Source of the DNA: Bacteroidota bacterium
GTDB lineage: Bacteria; Bacteroidota; Bacteroidia; B-17B0; Aurantibacillaceae
Direction: 5' to 3'
NCBI GenBank assembly: GCA_018267825.1
Contig: JAFDXR010000009.1
Span: 103,736 to 167,735, forward strand
DNA: 64,000 nucleotides
Shown here one piece after another: positions 53,001 through 60,188 of this stretch. The position numbers were made by a program, and so were the translations under genes. Below the pieces are notes generated by a model. It was not told the DNA's origin. It did no database searches and saw only the letters and a program-made list of their open reading frames with translations. Position 1 is the stretch's first letter, and the number at the start of each line of letters is the position of its first letter.

Positions 53001-53198
53001 ACAACCATAGCCATGATTATCGGAATGCTTCCAATAGCCCTTGGTAAAGGAACAGCAAGTGAATGGAAGAATGGTTTAGCTTGGGTAATTATTGGTGGGC
53101 TTTTTTCATCATTAGTATTAACAGTTTACTTAGTGCCAATGGTTTATTATTTAGTAGATCGTTTAAAGGAAAAATTCACATCTAAAAAAGGAAATTAA
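50100..53198 (+). CDS. RND efflux pump, AcrB/MdtC-like
   Basis: The 1032-residue protein has twelve helices in two halves. It shows the N-terminal RPSLIIVLFSVLTLLG, the TM4 proton-relay IGILVDDATVVLENI, the second-half GLIMLMGLVVKNAILIVDF, and the large periplasmic pore loops. The overall motifs are of the HAE-1 type (drug efflux) and not clearly the CusA metal type. The substrate is not known; the island context and the downstream CDF-like gene allow metals, too. It is downstream of the adaptor with a 12-bp gap. Confidence 0.94.
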   Translation: MNITEISIKRPSLIIVLFSVLTLLGVIGYKNLSYELMPDFNQPVVVIKTVYPGAEPNEVETSVSRKIEDALSNLEGVDYLVTKSLPNASIIIANLKYGTDLDKTMQDAQRYIDNIRKDLPQDILSPVMSKVSPNDLPIMSISATSNLPATEFYQKMKDEYLPQIQQIKGVAELTILGGEEREIQVKANRDKLKLYKISLYQVVEAINRSGLDLPAGKVQTDQENNSVRLTGKFATIDDIKNVQIAMPTPGSPVYVKDVAQVVDGIKETTSISRYNGKDGIGILLKKQGDANAVDVSKMVRTKFKNIEAQNSNSAVKFIIADDSTDNTIAAVNSVVFDLGLAVVLVSLVMLLFLRSFRNSLIVIIAIPTSLVTAFAVMWLLGYTLNLMTLLAMSLIIGILVDDATVVLENIQRHLDMGKEKRTASMDGRMEIGFSALSITLVDVVVFLPILFLQVFVADMLKQFSVVVVTSTLTSLLVGFTLTPWLASRIGKKEDLQPTNFFNRFLLGFEHLLEKFTNWYGKQLEWILSHKLIFTGIVVLLFAVTLGIMKQGIIGKELISTGDQGKFRLALEFDKTTSIQQNNLIAQKIETYIIKQTGVSTVFSNIGGPSTGIGSLGVGSANKAEFTIQLKSAKERNNQPTEEFMKKLREELKMKFPGINYSMAALGLIPRSAPIEITLSGSNLDLVMKAGNELKSVIEKIPGSDNVRLSVEQGSPEYKIIPDKDKMQRLGLTTAYVGVNLRTAFTGNDDATLTENGTEYPIRIWLESYNRQNYEDVQRLSIVNPMGLPVEVSQFSSVERGNSPSLLERKDRQPAVTLTSDALGRPSGTVADDVVAYLKNNPLPDEIQMTWGSDIKRQNDSFGALGSVLLISFLLIYLIMVALYDSYVYPFVVLFSIPVAAIGAFLALNLSLNNLSLFALLGLIMLMGLVVKNAILIVDFTNQLKAQGKHYKEALIIAGKGRMRPILMTTIAMIIGMLPIALGKGTASEWKNGLAWVIIGGLFSSLVLTVYLVPMVYYLVDRLKEKFTSKKGN

Positions 53199-53200
53199 AA

Positions 53201-53650
53201 ATGAAACAATTACTCTTATTCGCACATGTAATCATATCATTATTGACCTTATCTTCATTTAATAGCCAAAAAAGAGAAACCTATTCTTTAACGGTGGAAG
53301 TAAACGGTTTACAAAATTCCAAGGGTGTTGTTCAATTTGCATTATATAACAAGGACGGCACTATTCCCGATGAAGATTACAAAAAGTGTTGGAAGATCTT
53401 GAAAGAGAAAATACAAAATGGCACTTCAAAGGTAACCTTTAGCAACTTACCGTTGGGAAAGTATGCTGTTAATATTCTTCACGACGAAAATGAGAATGGT
53501 GAAATAGACAAGGGGTTTATTTTGCCAATCGAAGGTGTTGGTTTTTCGAATTATCAATCAATTGGATTAACAAACCGTCTCAACTTTTCAAAAGCAAGCT
53601 TTGAGTTGAATAGTGACAAGAAAATCGCAGTAAAAGTCATTTACATGTAG
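53201..53650 (+). CDS. DUF2141 exported protein
   Basis: A signal-like N-terminus (LLLFAHVIISLLTLSSF) is followed by the DUF2141 pattern: YSLTVEVNGLQNSKGVVQFALYNKDG, VTFSNLPLGKYAVNILHDENENGEIDKG and SKASFELN. The beta-sandwich fold is found widely in Bacteroidota with unknown function. It follows the pump by 2 bp and is likely the penultimate gene of the operon. Confidence 0.88.
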   Translation: MKQLLLFAHVIISLLTLSSFNSQKRETYSLTVEVNGLQNSKGVVQFALYNKDGTIPDEDYKKCWKILKEKIQNGTSKVTFSNLPLGKYAVNILHDENENGEIDKGFILPIEGVGFSNYQSIGLTNRLNFSKASFELNSDKKIAVKVIYM

Positions 53651-53682
53651 CTATCAAGAATCTATTACAGTATTTTAGCATT

Positions 53683-54474
53683 ATGAAAAAATCAACTATT
53701 TATATTTCTAAAATGGATTGCCCTTCAGAGGAAAACATGATACGTATGAAATTAGATGGGCAAGAGTTCGTGAAATTAGATTTTGATATCCCGAACAGAA
53801 ATTTGTTTGTCTATCATGAAGGTGAAATAACCCCAATTTATGAAGCGATAACTGATTTGAACCTTGGAGCTTCTTTAATTAATACTGAAGAAAGCGAAAT
53901 ATTCTTTATAGATCCAGACCATTCAAAGGAAAAAAAATTACTTTGGACTGTATTGTTAATCAATTTATCGCTCTTCGTTTTAGAGTTCATAACGGGTTTT
54001 TTTTCGAGGTCAATGGGATTAGTAGCTGATAGTTTGGACATGCTTGCTGATGCTATCGTTTATGGTTTAAGTTTATATGCTGTAGGACATGTGGCCGCTA
54101 AAAAGAAAAGAGTTGCGAAAATTAGTGGATACTTTCAGATGGCTTTAGCTTTATTTGGAATAATTGAAGTAATAAGGAGGTTTTTAGGATTTGAGGAAGT
54201 TCCTGTATTTCAATCAATGATAATTATATCGCTTTTTGCTTTAATTGGAAATACTGTTTCGCTTTACCTTCTTCAAAAGTCAAAAAGTAAGGAAGCCCAT
54301 ATGCAAGCGAGTATGATTTTTACCAGCAATGATGTAATCGTCAATATTGGGGTTATTGTTGCAGGCATCTTTGTTTACTTCACCAATTCAAAATTCCCTG
54401 ACCTATTAATAGGATCGATTGTTTTCTTATTAGTTGCAAAAGGAGCTGTTAGAATTCTGAAGTTGGCTAAATAA
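53683..54474 (+). CDS. CDF-like cation transporter with an N-terminal HMA-like domain
   Basis: Residues 1-75 resemble a heavy-metal-associated fold with a MDCPSEE motif in place of MxCxxC. Residues 85-263 are CDF-like with six helices (LLINLSLFVLEFITGFFSRSMGLVADSLDMLADAIVYGLSLYAV; ASMIFTSNDVIVNIGVIVAGI). The metal-site residues SLDMLAD and TSNDVIVN partly keep the D ... D / H-D pattern. Probably exports a divalent cation; the metal is unknown. It ends element A's cargo. Confidence 0.86.
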   Translation: MKKSTIYISKMDCPSEENMIRMKLDGQEFVKLDFDIPNRNLFVYHEGEITPIYEAITDLNLGASLINTEESEIFFIDPDHSKEKKLLWTVLLINLSLFVLEFITGFFSRSMGLVADSLDMLADAIVYGLSLYAVGHVAAKKKRVAKISGYFQMALALFGIIEVIRRFLGFEEVPVFQSMIIISLFALIGNTVSLYLLQKSKSKEAHMQASMIFTSNDVIVNIGVIVAGIFVYFTNSKFPDLLIGSIVFLLVAKGAVRILKLAK

Positions 54475-54518
54475 TTCGCCTTATAGCAGGGGAATTATTC
54501 ATCAATATTCTAGCTTAA

Positions 54519-54584
54519 TTTGATGATAAGAGTAATTTCATTAAAAAATCAGAAACAGAAACCGTTGAGGAAGAAAAAGACTGA
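54519..54584 (+). pseudogene. 3' fragment of a PepSY-like gene
   Basis: Twenty-two codons (FDDKSNFIKKSETETVEEEKD and stop) match the end of the intact PepSY-like gene at 59333-59797 (FDDKGNFIKKSDTETGEEEKD). There is no upstream part. The fragment is the first piece of a 225-bp direct repeat at the right end of element A. Confidence 0.88.
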
Positions 54585-54656
54585 CTTTTTCGTTTTTATT
54601 AAGTTTAAGCCCTATGTTTTATAGGCGCTTTTCATTAAAGTTCGAAAACTTGCCGC

Positions 54657-54743
54657 TTAGGGTATCCGAGGGAGAGCGTTCATTAGCGTTCTAATTGCTT
54701 GAAAATCATTAATAAAGTTCGATAAATCCAATCCGTAGGGTAC
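54657..54743 (-). other. Displaced 28-codon C-terminal tail of a serine recombinase (copy 1)
   Basis: Read on the minus strand from the GTACCC core, the frame encodes VPYGLDLSNFINDFQAI, then RTLMNALPRIP and stop. The twin at 59870-59956 has the same length and 21 of 28 identical residues, with mostly conservative changes. The core is in the same phase as the VP codons of the recombinase at 30838, so this would be the natural end of that protein when element A is circular. Confidence 0.82.
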
Positions 54744-54752
54744 TAAATACAG

Positions 54753-54778
54753 AAGCCGCTGATTATCAGCGGCTTTTT
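54753..54778 (+). terminator. Terminator at the left end of element B
   Basis: AAGCCGCTGA and TCAGCGGCTT form a tight stem around TTA followed by TTT, 10 bp after the core. It corresponds in position to the terminator at 30871 beside the tRNA. Confidence 0.85.
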
Positions 54779-54861
54779 AGCTCGATAAATTAATGTCCTA
54801 CCCTCAATTATCGAACTGCTTGTTAAGAATCTCTTAAGATTTATACCGTTATATTTACTCA

Positions 54862-55539
54862 ATGAAAATTCTACTCATAGAAGACGAACCTGACTTAAGA
54901 AAATCAATCAAACAATATCTCCATCAGGAAGGATATGTGGTTGAATCGGCTGCTGATTTTGTCAAAGCATCTGAAAAAGCCGGGGTATATGACTATGATT
55001 GCATTTTAGTAGATATAACTTTGCCAAAAGGTAGTGGTCTTGATATTGTAAAGCAATTGAAAGATAAAGGCTCTAAGGCAGGAATTATCATTATTTCGGC
55101 TAAAAACTCTTCTACCGATAAAGTAAAAGGGCTTGATTTAGGAGCTGATGACTATTTAGCAAAACCTTTTGATTTAGCTGAATTAAACTCTCGAATTAAA
55201 GCACTTATTCGTAGAAGGAACTTTGATGGAAACAAATCAATAATTGTCAACGAAATAACTATTATTCCAGAACAAAGGCAAGTTTCTGTTAAAGGAGAAG
55301 CAGTAATACTTACAGCAAAAGAATATGACCTACTAATGTTTTTTGTCTCTAATAAAAATCGTGTGGTTTCTAAAAACTCAATTGCTGAACATTTGTGGGG
55401 AGACGATTCAGACCAAATGGATAGTCATGATTTTATTTATGTACATCTAAGAAATCTGCGTAAAAAATTAATGGATAAGGGTTGTAACGACTACGTACAA
55501 ACAATATATGGTATTGGATATAATTTTAAAATAGATTAA
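54862..55539 (+). CDS. OmpR/PhoB-type response regulator
   Basis: The receiver domain (1-120) has the phospho-acceptor Asp in CILVDITLPKGSG, acidic pair at EDEPD, switch Ser in IIIISAKNSS and Lys in LAKPFD. The C-terminal winged helix (130-225) shows VILTAKEYDLLMFF and YVHLRNLRKKL, VQTIYGIGYNF. It shares TAATG with the kinase gene. The likely targets are the TonB-receptor and PepSY genes downstream. Confidence 0.95.
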   Translation: MKILLIEDEPDLRKSIKQYLHQEGYVVESAADFVKASEKAGVYDYDCILVDITLPKGSGLDIVKQLKDKGSKAGIIIISAKNSSTDKVKGLDLGADDYLAKPFDLAELNSRIKALIRRRNFDGNKSIIVNEITIIPEQRQVSVKGEAVILTAKEYDLLMFFVSNKNRVVSKNSIAEHLWGDDSDQMDSHDFIYVHLRNLRKKLMDKGCNDYVQTIYGIGYNFKID

Positions 55540-56810
55540 TGAAATTAATTAGTAAAACACTGCTTTATTACCTGCTCATTAGTCTTCCACTTTTGGTGCT
55601 TGCCGGATTATTTTCTTATTTTTTAATTAAAGCCGAATTACGAGATGGAACAGATGAAACACTTGTAAGTGAAAAAATTAATGCAGAAAAGCTAATTCGT
55701 TCAGTAAAACCAACAAGCATTATATATCTGAGTTCAGATAGTCTTTCGAATATCAGAGTGGTTAATAACCCAAAGATGGAAACTAAATTATATGACACTC
55801 TTATTTATGATTTAGAGGAAAACGAAAACATCAGCGCACGGATATTGAGAAGCCATTTTACTGTTGACAAAATAAACTACCAAATTACGGTTGTGAAAAC
55901 CACAATGGAAGAAGAAGAGTTATTGGAAGGGATTTTAACTACGTTTACTTTAATTGTTGGTTTCTTGATTTTTGCTTTTATTATCGTGAATTGGCAGCTT
56001 TCAAAAATTTTATGGAAACCTTTCTATAATACACTTTCGCAACTGAATAAGTATGACATTAAGAACCATGAGCATTACCAGTTCAAGCATGAAAAAACAA
56101 CAGAGTTTAATCAGTTGAATGATGCTCTGAATAAAATGATAGATAAAATATATTCCGATTACGTACAGCAAAAAGAATTTACTGAAAATGCATCTCACGA
56201 AATGCAAACACCTTTAGCTGTTGTAAAAGCAAATTTAAGTCTGTTGATGCAATCGCCCAATCTGAAAGAAGATGAAATGGATCGTCTGCAAATAATAGAG
56301 AATACAATAAAGAAATTATCTTCTTTAAACAAGGCATTGATTCTTCTTTCCAAAATAGAGAATAATCAGTTTAACGATACCGAAACTGTTAATATCAAAA
56401 CAATCACGTCACGTATAACCAACAATTATGCTGATGTTATTCAGTCTAAAAACATTGATTTGGAGTTAAAACTAAACGATGACGTATTTGTGAAAATGAA
56501 TACAGTCTTGGCAGAGATACTTATTACAAATCTTTTGCAAAATGCAATCCGACATAATAAAGATAACGGCTTAATCTCAATAGAGTTGAAGGACAATCAA
56601 TTAAGTGTTTCTAATACTGGCATACCACTTAATATTCCTGAAGAGCAATTATTTATGCGCTTTAAAAAAGATGATGCATCAAAGGATTCGTTAGGACTTG
56701 GTTTATCAATAGTAAATGGTATCATAAAATTATACGGCTTCAAAATAAACTATTCCCACTCCAACTCCCTCCATCGTTTTAAAGTTTTGTTTAAAAAAGA
56801 TTTACTTTAG
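55539..56810 (+). CDS. Sensor histidine kinase
   Basis: Two transmembrane helices (residues 8-28 and about 135-158) flank a short periplasmic sensor region. The H-box is FTENASHEMQTPLAVVKANL (His near residue 219), with N-box NLLQNAIRHNKDNG and G-box LGLGLSIVNGIIKLYG. The linker between helix 2 and the H-box is not a clear HAMP. The signal is unknown; the neighbouring PepSY-like protein is a possible periplasmic partner. Confidence 0.94.
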   Translation: MKLISKTLLYYLLISLPLLVLAGLFSYFLIKAELRDGTDETLVSEKINAEKLIRSVKPTSIIYLSSDSLSNIRVVNNPKMETKLYDTLIYDLEENENISARILRSHFTVDKINYQITVVKTTMEEEELLEGILTTFTLIVGFLIFAFIIVNWQLSKILWKPFYNTLSQLNKYDIKNHEHYQFKHEKTTEFNQLNDALNKMIDKIYSDYVQQKEFTENASHEMQTPLAVVKANLSLLMQSPNLKEDEMDRLQIIENTIKKLSSLNKALILLSKIENNQFNDTETVNIKTITSRITNNYADVIQSKNIDLELKLNDDVFVKMNTVLAEILITNLLQNAIRHNKDNGLISIELKDNQLSVSNTGIPLNIPEEQLFMRFKKDDASKDSLGLGLSIVNGIIKLYGFKINYSHSNSLHRFKVLFKKDLL

Positions 56811-56832
56811 AATTGTATTGTAGGTTTGTATT

Positions 56833-59262
56833 ATGATAACAATAAATTGGTTTTCTTCTATATTAAAAATAGTTGTTAGTTTTATTCTTCTTCTTTTTAT
56901 AAGTTTTCAAACCTATGCTCAAAATGCGTCGGTTTCAGGAATAATTAAAGATAAAACTACGTTAAGTCCATTACCTTTTGTAAGTGTTACTATCAAATTA
57001 GAAAAAGACAGTTCATTAATCATTGGTACAATAACCAATGAAGAAGGGCGATTTACATTAAATAATATAAAACAAGGTCGTTATTATATTGAAGTTTCTT
57101 ATATAGGCTATATTACTCACAAGCAGCCACTCTTCGTGGGAAGTTTAAATTCTTTTTTAGATGCGGGGACAATAGCACTAATTGAAGACACCAAGATATT
57201 AGATGCTGTGGAAGTTACTGCCAAACAGGATGAGGTGAATGGTAAAATGGATAAAAAATCCTATACACTTGAAAATAACATTACGCAAAATGGAGGAACA
57301 GTATTGCAAGCAGTACAAAATTTACCCGGTGTTACGGTTCAGGATGGCAAAGTGCAAATCAGAGGAAGTGATAAAGTAGTCGTTCTTATTGATGGAAAAC
57401 AAACTGCGCTTACAGGCTTTGGCAATCAGGCAAGTTTGGACAATATTCCTGCATCTGCTATTGATAAAATAGAAATTATTAATAACCCTTCTGCTAAGTA
57501 TGATGCAAATGGTAATGCAGGAATTATTAATATCGTTTATAGAAAAAATAAACAAGAGGGGTTTAATGGTAAGGTAGGTTTATCGGCAGGTTTAGGAGCA
57601 TTGTGGATAAAAAAAAACAATCTGCCAACAATTGCACCTCAATATCAAAATACACCTAAAGTTAATCCTTCGCTTTCTCTCAACTATAAGAAAAAGAAAA
57701 TCAACTTGTTTTTGCAAGGTGATTATTTACTTACAAATACTTTAAATAAAAACGAATTTGTTGACCGCTACTATGATAATGGCGATATTATCAGGCAACA
57801 AACAAGAAGAAACAGAAATACTACCATTGCTACCGGGCGAATAGGTTTTGATTACAATCCTAATGAATACAATCAATTCAGCTTGTCAGGATTATTCAGT
57901 TCTGAAAGAATTTTGGATCATGGCGAGGAGCCTTTCTTTAATTCTGATTTAAGCGATAGAAAAAGATTATGGCAATTTTTGGAGGATGAATTAAAAACAA
58001 CCGTTACTGCATCTTCTGCTTTTTTGCACAAATTCAAACAAGCGGGGCATACTTTAAATGTTGGTCTTAATTACACATTTCATCGAGAAGATGAGAAGTA
58101 TTATTTCACGAATGTTATGCCGAGTTTCACAGGGAAAGATGCCTTTAAATTAATATCGGATGAACACGTAGCTGATTTTAATTTGGATTATATTAAACCA
58201 TTGAAATTTGGCAGACTTGAAACCGGAGCTAAATTCAGATACAGGAATATTCCAACTAATATGCTTTTCTTTCCGGGACTTAATTCTCCAATCGATTCAG
58301 CAGCAGGTGGTTGGGCAACCTACAAAGAGACTATACCTGCTTTGTACGCAAATTACGTATTGGAAAACAAAAAGTATGAATTGGAAGCAGGGTTAAGAGT
58401 TGAATATGTGCAAGTAAATTATTTAGTTAATCCTAATCATCCAACTTATAAAAGCAATGGATATAATTACACTCAGCCATTTCCGAATGTAAGGTTCGCT
58501 TATAAATTCAACGACAACAATAAAATATCTGTATTTTACAACAGGCGTGTTGACCGACCAAATGAAGTTGATATTCGAATTTTCCCGAAATATGATGATG
58601 CCGAAATTATCAAAGTTGGTAATCCTGATTTAAATCCTCAGTTCACAAACTTATTTGAATTAGGTTACAAAGGAAACTGGAAGACAGGATATTTTTATTC
58701 AGCAGCTTATCATAAAATAGCAAATGGAACTATTACTCGTATTGCAAGCGTAGTTCCCGGAAGTACGCTTATCTATTCAATTATGCAGAATGCGGGAAGA
58801 AGTTATAATACAGGACTTGAATTGTTGATTTCACAGGATTTTAAAAAGTGGATGACTTTAAACATGAATTTTAATGGCTATCAAAGTACCATTGAAGCCT
58901 TTACTGTTTATAACAAGTATCCAACACCAAGTATCTACTCCTCAGATAAACAATCTTTGATTTCATGGAACTCAAAATTAAATGCCTTATTTCACTTAAA
59001 TAAAAACTTAGATATACAGCTAACAGCTATTTATCTTGCGCCTGACCTAATTCCTCAGGGCAAAATTGGATCACGCTTTTCTCTTGATCTTGGAATAAAA
59101 AAACAAATTCAAAAGGGTAAAGGAGAAGTATTTGTTAATGCAACCGATCTTTTGAATACTATGCAAATACATAAAGAGATCAAGGGTGCTGGCTTTTATT
59201 ATATAAGCACCGATTATTATGAAACTCAAGTAGTTCGTATAGGTTATAATTATAAGTTTTAA
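56833..59262 (+). CDS. TonB-dependent-receptor-like outer-membrane protein
   Basis: A signal peptide (ending TYAQ) is followed by a carboxypeptidase-regulatory-like domain (about 30-115; ASVSGIIKDKTTLSPLPFVSVTI, EEGRFTLNNIKQGRYYIEVSYIGY). A plug-like domain (LQAVQNLPGVTVQDGKVQIRGSDKVVVLIDGK) and an outer-membrane beta-barrel of about 550 residues ending in YNYKF complete it. This is the outer membrane beta-barrel family of Bacteroidota. No partner SusD is present. It follows the kinase by 22 bp and is probably regulated by it. Confidence 0.92.
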   Translation: MITINWFSSILKIVVSFILLLFISFQTYAQNASVSGIIKDKTTLSPLPFVSVTIKLEKDSSLIIGTITNEEGRFTLNNIKQGRYYIEVSYIGYITHKQPLFVGSLNSFLDAGTIALIEDTKILDAVEVTAKQDEVNGKMDKKSYTLENNITQNGGTVLQAVQNLPGVTVQDGKVQIRGSDKVVVLIDGKQTALTGFGNQASLDNIPASAIDKIEIINNPSAKYDANGNAGIINIVYRKNKQEGFNGKVGLSAGLGALWIKKNNLPTIAPQYQNTPKVNPSLSLNYKKKKINLFLQGDYLLTNTLNKNEFVDRYYDNGDIIRQQTRRNRNTTIATGRIGFDYNPNEYNQFSLSGLFSSERILDHGEEPFFNSDLSDRKRLWQFLEDELKTTVTASSAFLHKFKQAGHTLNVGLNYTFHREDEKYYFTNVMPSFTGKDAFKLISDEHVADFNLDYIKPLKFGRLETGAKFRYRNIPTNMLFFPGLNSPIDSAAGGWATYKETIPALYANYVLENKKYELEAGLRVEYVQVNYLVNPNHPTYKSNGYNYTQPFPNVRFAYKFNDNNKISVFYNRRVDRPNEVDIRIFPKYDDAEIIKVGNPDLNPQFTNLFELGYKGNWKTGYFYSAAYHKIANGTITRIASVVPGSTLIYSIMQNAGRSYNTGLELLISQDFKKWMTLNMNFNGYQSTIEAFTVYNKYPTPSIYSSDKQSLISWNSKLNALFHLNKNLDIQLTAIYLAPDLIPQGKIGSRFSLDLGIKKQIQKGKGEVFVNATDLLNTMQIHKEIKGAGFYYISTDYYETQVVRIGYNYKF

Positions 59263-59332
59263 TTATTTTACTAAAGATTTGCTTAAGAATTGTATTGTTA
59301 CTTTGAATTATAAATTTTAAAAACTGAAAAAG

Positions 59333-59797
59333 ATGAAAACAATGTTAATGATTGCAGCAAGTGTGCTAACATTTAGCTTTGCTAACGCTCAAAAAATGAA
59401 TGAAGCAGAAATTCCAGCAACTGTAAAAAATGGTTTTGCAAAAAAGTATCCTGGCGCAAAAGTGGAGAAATGGGAAAAAGAGGGTGCTGATTATGAAGCG
59501 GAATTTCATTTGAATAAAGTTGAATCTTCAGCTGTATTTGATGCTAACGGGACTTTTAAAGAGCTGGAGCAGGAAATTAAAACTTCTGAACTACCAAAAG
59601 CTGTAACTGATTATTGCACTAAAAACTACACTGGGCATAAATTATCTGAGGCTGCCAAAATTACTGACGCAACTGGTAAAGTTATGTATGAAGCAGAAAT
59701 GAGTAAAGGAAAAGAACATTTTGAGGCTTTATTTGATGATAAAGGTAATTTTATTAAAAAATCTGATACAGAAACAGGCGAAGAAGAAAAAGACTAA
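59333..59797 (+). CDS. PepSY-like exported protein
   Basis: A signal peptide (SFANAQ) precedes two PepSY-like repeats: IPATVKNGFAKKYPGAKVEKWEKEGADYEAEFHLNKVESSAVFD and LPKAVTDYCTKNYTGHKLSEAAKITDATGKVMYEAEM. The tail is acidic (TETGEEEKD). Such periplasmic proteins often accompany two-component systems and receptors in Bacteroidota. A truncated copy of its end lies at 54519, at the other border of element B. Confidence 0.9.
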   Translation: MKTMLMIAASVLTFSFANAQKMNEAEIPATVKNGFAKKYPGAKVEKWEKEGADYEAEFHLNKVESSAVFDANGTFKELEQEIKTSELPKAVTDYCTKNYTGHKLSEAAKITDATGKVMYEAEMSKGKEHFEALFDDKGNFIKKSDTETGEEEKD

Positions 59798-59818
59798 TTT
59801 TCATTTTATATTAAATTT

Positions 59819-59847
59819 AAGCCCCCTGTAAAACACAGGGGCTTTTT
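59819..59847 (+). terminator. Terminator after the PepSY-like gene
   Basis: AAGCCCCCTGT and ACAGGGGCTTTTTT form a strong hairpin with a loop of AAAAC, 21 bp after the stop. Confidence 0.88.
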
Positions 59848-59869
59848 TATAAGTTCGAATTTCAGCCGC

Positions 59870-59956
59870 TTAGGGTATCGTAGGGAGGGTATTCATTAAC
59901 GTTTTAATTGCTTGAAAATCATCCGAAAAGTTCGATATTTGCAATCCGTAGGGTAC
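59870..59956 (-). other. Displaced 28-codon C-terminal tail of a serine recombinase (copy 2)
   Basis: From GTACCC on the minus strand the frame reads VPYGLQISNFSDDFQAI, then KTLMNTLPTIP and stop at 59870-59872. Together with copy 1 at 54657 it shows conserved coding at a place where no recombinase gene remains. An open frame continuing upstream across the core into chromosome (to 60079) is an accident of the junction. Confidence 0.8.
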
Positions 59957-59964
59957 GCAGTCGG

Positions 59965-59990
59965 AAAGGGAGCAAAATCTGCTCCCTTTT
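59965..59990 (+). terminator. Probable original terminator of tRNA-Leu(CAA)
   Basis: AAAGGGAGCA and TGCTCCCTTT form a hairpin around AAATC, with T-rich sequence after it. It begins eight bases beyond the attR core. Joining the tRNA at 30862-30867 to this point rebuilds a normal tRNA-terminator arrangement. The rest of the gap to 60188 holds the S41 promoter and a 45-codon minus-strand frame (60049-60189) of doubtful meaning. Confidence 0.8.
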
Positions 59991-60145
59991 CTTTTTTTAT
60001 CTCTTTCATAAGTTCTGTTTCCTTGCGTGATCAGAGGAATCAAAGAATTTAGTTTCCCCGCCCGAGCTTTTCCTTCCAAAAAGGAGTCATTTTCTTTCGA
60101 GGCTGAACGGTAATATCAATTTTCCCGTTAATAGGCACATTATTG

Positions 60146-60153
60146 TATTTTTG
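60146..60153 (+). promoter_or_regulatory. -7 box TATTTTTG before the S41 peptidase gene
   Basis: TATTTTTG fits TAnnTTTG and lies 35 bp before ATG 60189. No clear -33 box was found. Confidence 0.45.
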
Positions 60154-60188
60154 GATAGAATAAATTCCCTTAAAACGTCCCCGGGATC

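Larger units (their letters stand above)
30868..54743. mobile_element. Integrative element A (23.9 kb) with serine recombinase, restriction and metal(loid)-resistance cargo
   Basis: The element lies between GGGTAC cores at 30862-30867 and 54738-54743. It is clearly richer in A and T than the flanking chromosome and begins with a serine recombinase gene reading toward the tRNA. It contains control genes, a BcgI-like RM pair, an ars operon and an RND efflux operon. Its right end carries the tail of a PepSY-like gene, a weak terminator and a 28-codon minus-strand continuation of the recombinase frame. I see no conjugation genes, so movement between cells would need help. Confidence 0.82.
54519..54743. 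repeat. 225-bp direct repeat, copy 1 (right end of element A)
   Basis: Copy 1 is the imperfect twin of 59732-59956: PepSY-gene tail, a stem-loop of the type AAGCCC...GGCGCTT, two AAGTTCGA-TAGGGTA boxes about 75 bp apart (54637-54665 and 54714-54742), and core GGGTAC. The two copies have equal length but clear divergence, so they come from related elements, not from a recent duplication. Confidence 0.88.
54744..59956. mobile_element. Integrative element B (5.2 kb), recombinase-less
   Basis: It lies between GGGTAC cores at 54738-54743 and 59951-59956. It begins, like element A, with TA plus a hairpin terminator, and ends with the 225-bp right-end repeat. It holds a two-component system, a TonB-receptor-like protein and a PepSY-like protein but no recombinase. 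It may be the remnant of an older element into whose left att site element A inserted. Confidence 0.7.
59732..59956. repeat. 225-bp direct repeat, copy 2 (right end of element B, attR)
   Basis: It comprises the last codons of the PepSY-like gene, its terminator, two AAGTTCGA-TAGGGTA boxes (near 59851-59877 and 59928-59955) and core GGGTAC at 59951-59956. Right of the core the sequence changes to chromosomal type. Confidence 0.88.

Noticed and set aside
30868..59956. Integrative and conjugative element
   Set aside because: I see no relaxase, coupling protein or Tra genes, so only integration and cargo functions can be claimed.
59870..60079. A 69-residue minus-strand gene at the right boundary
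   Set aside because: Its first half is chromosomal sequence and its second half is the displaced recombinase tail. The frame is open only because the two meet at the att core.
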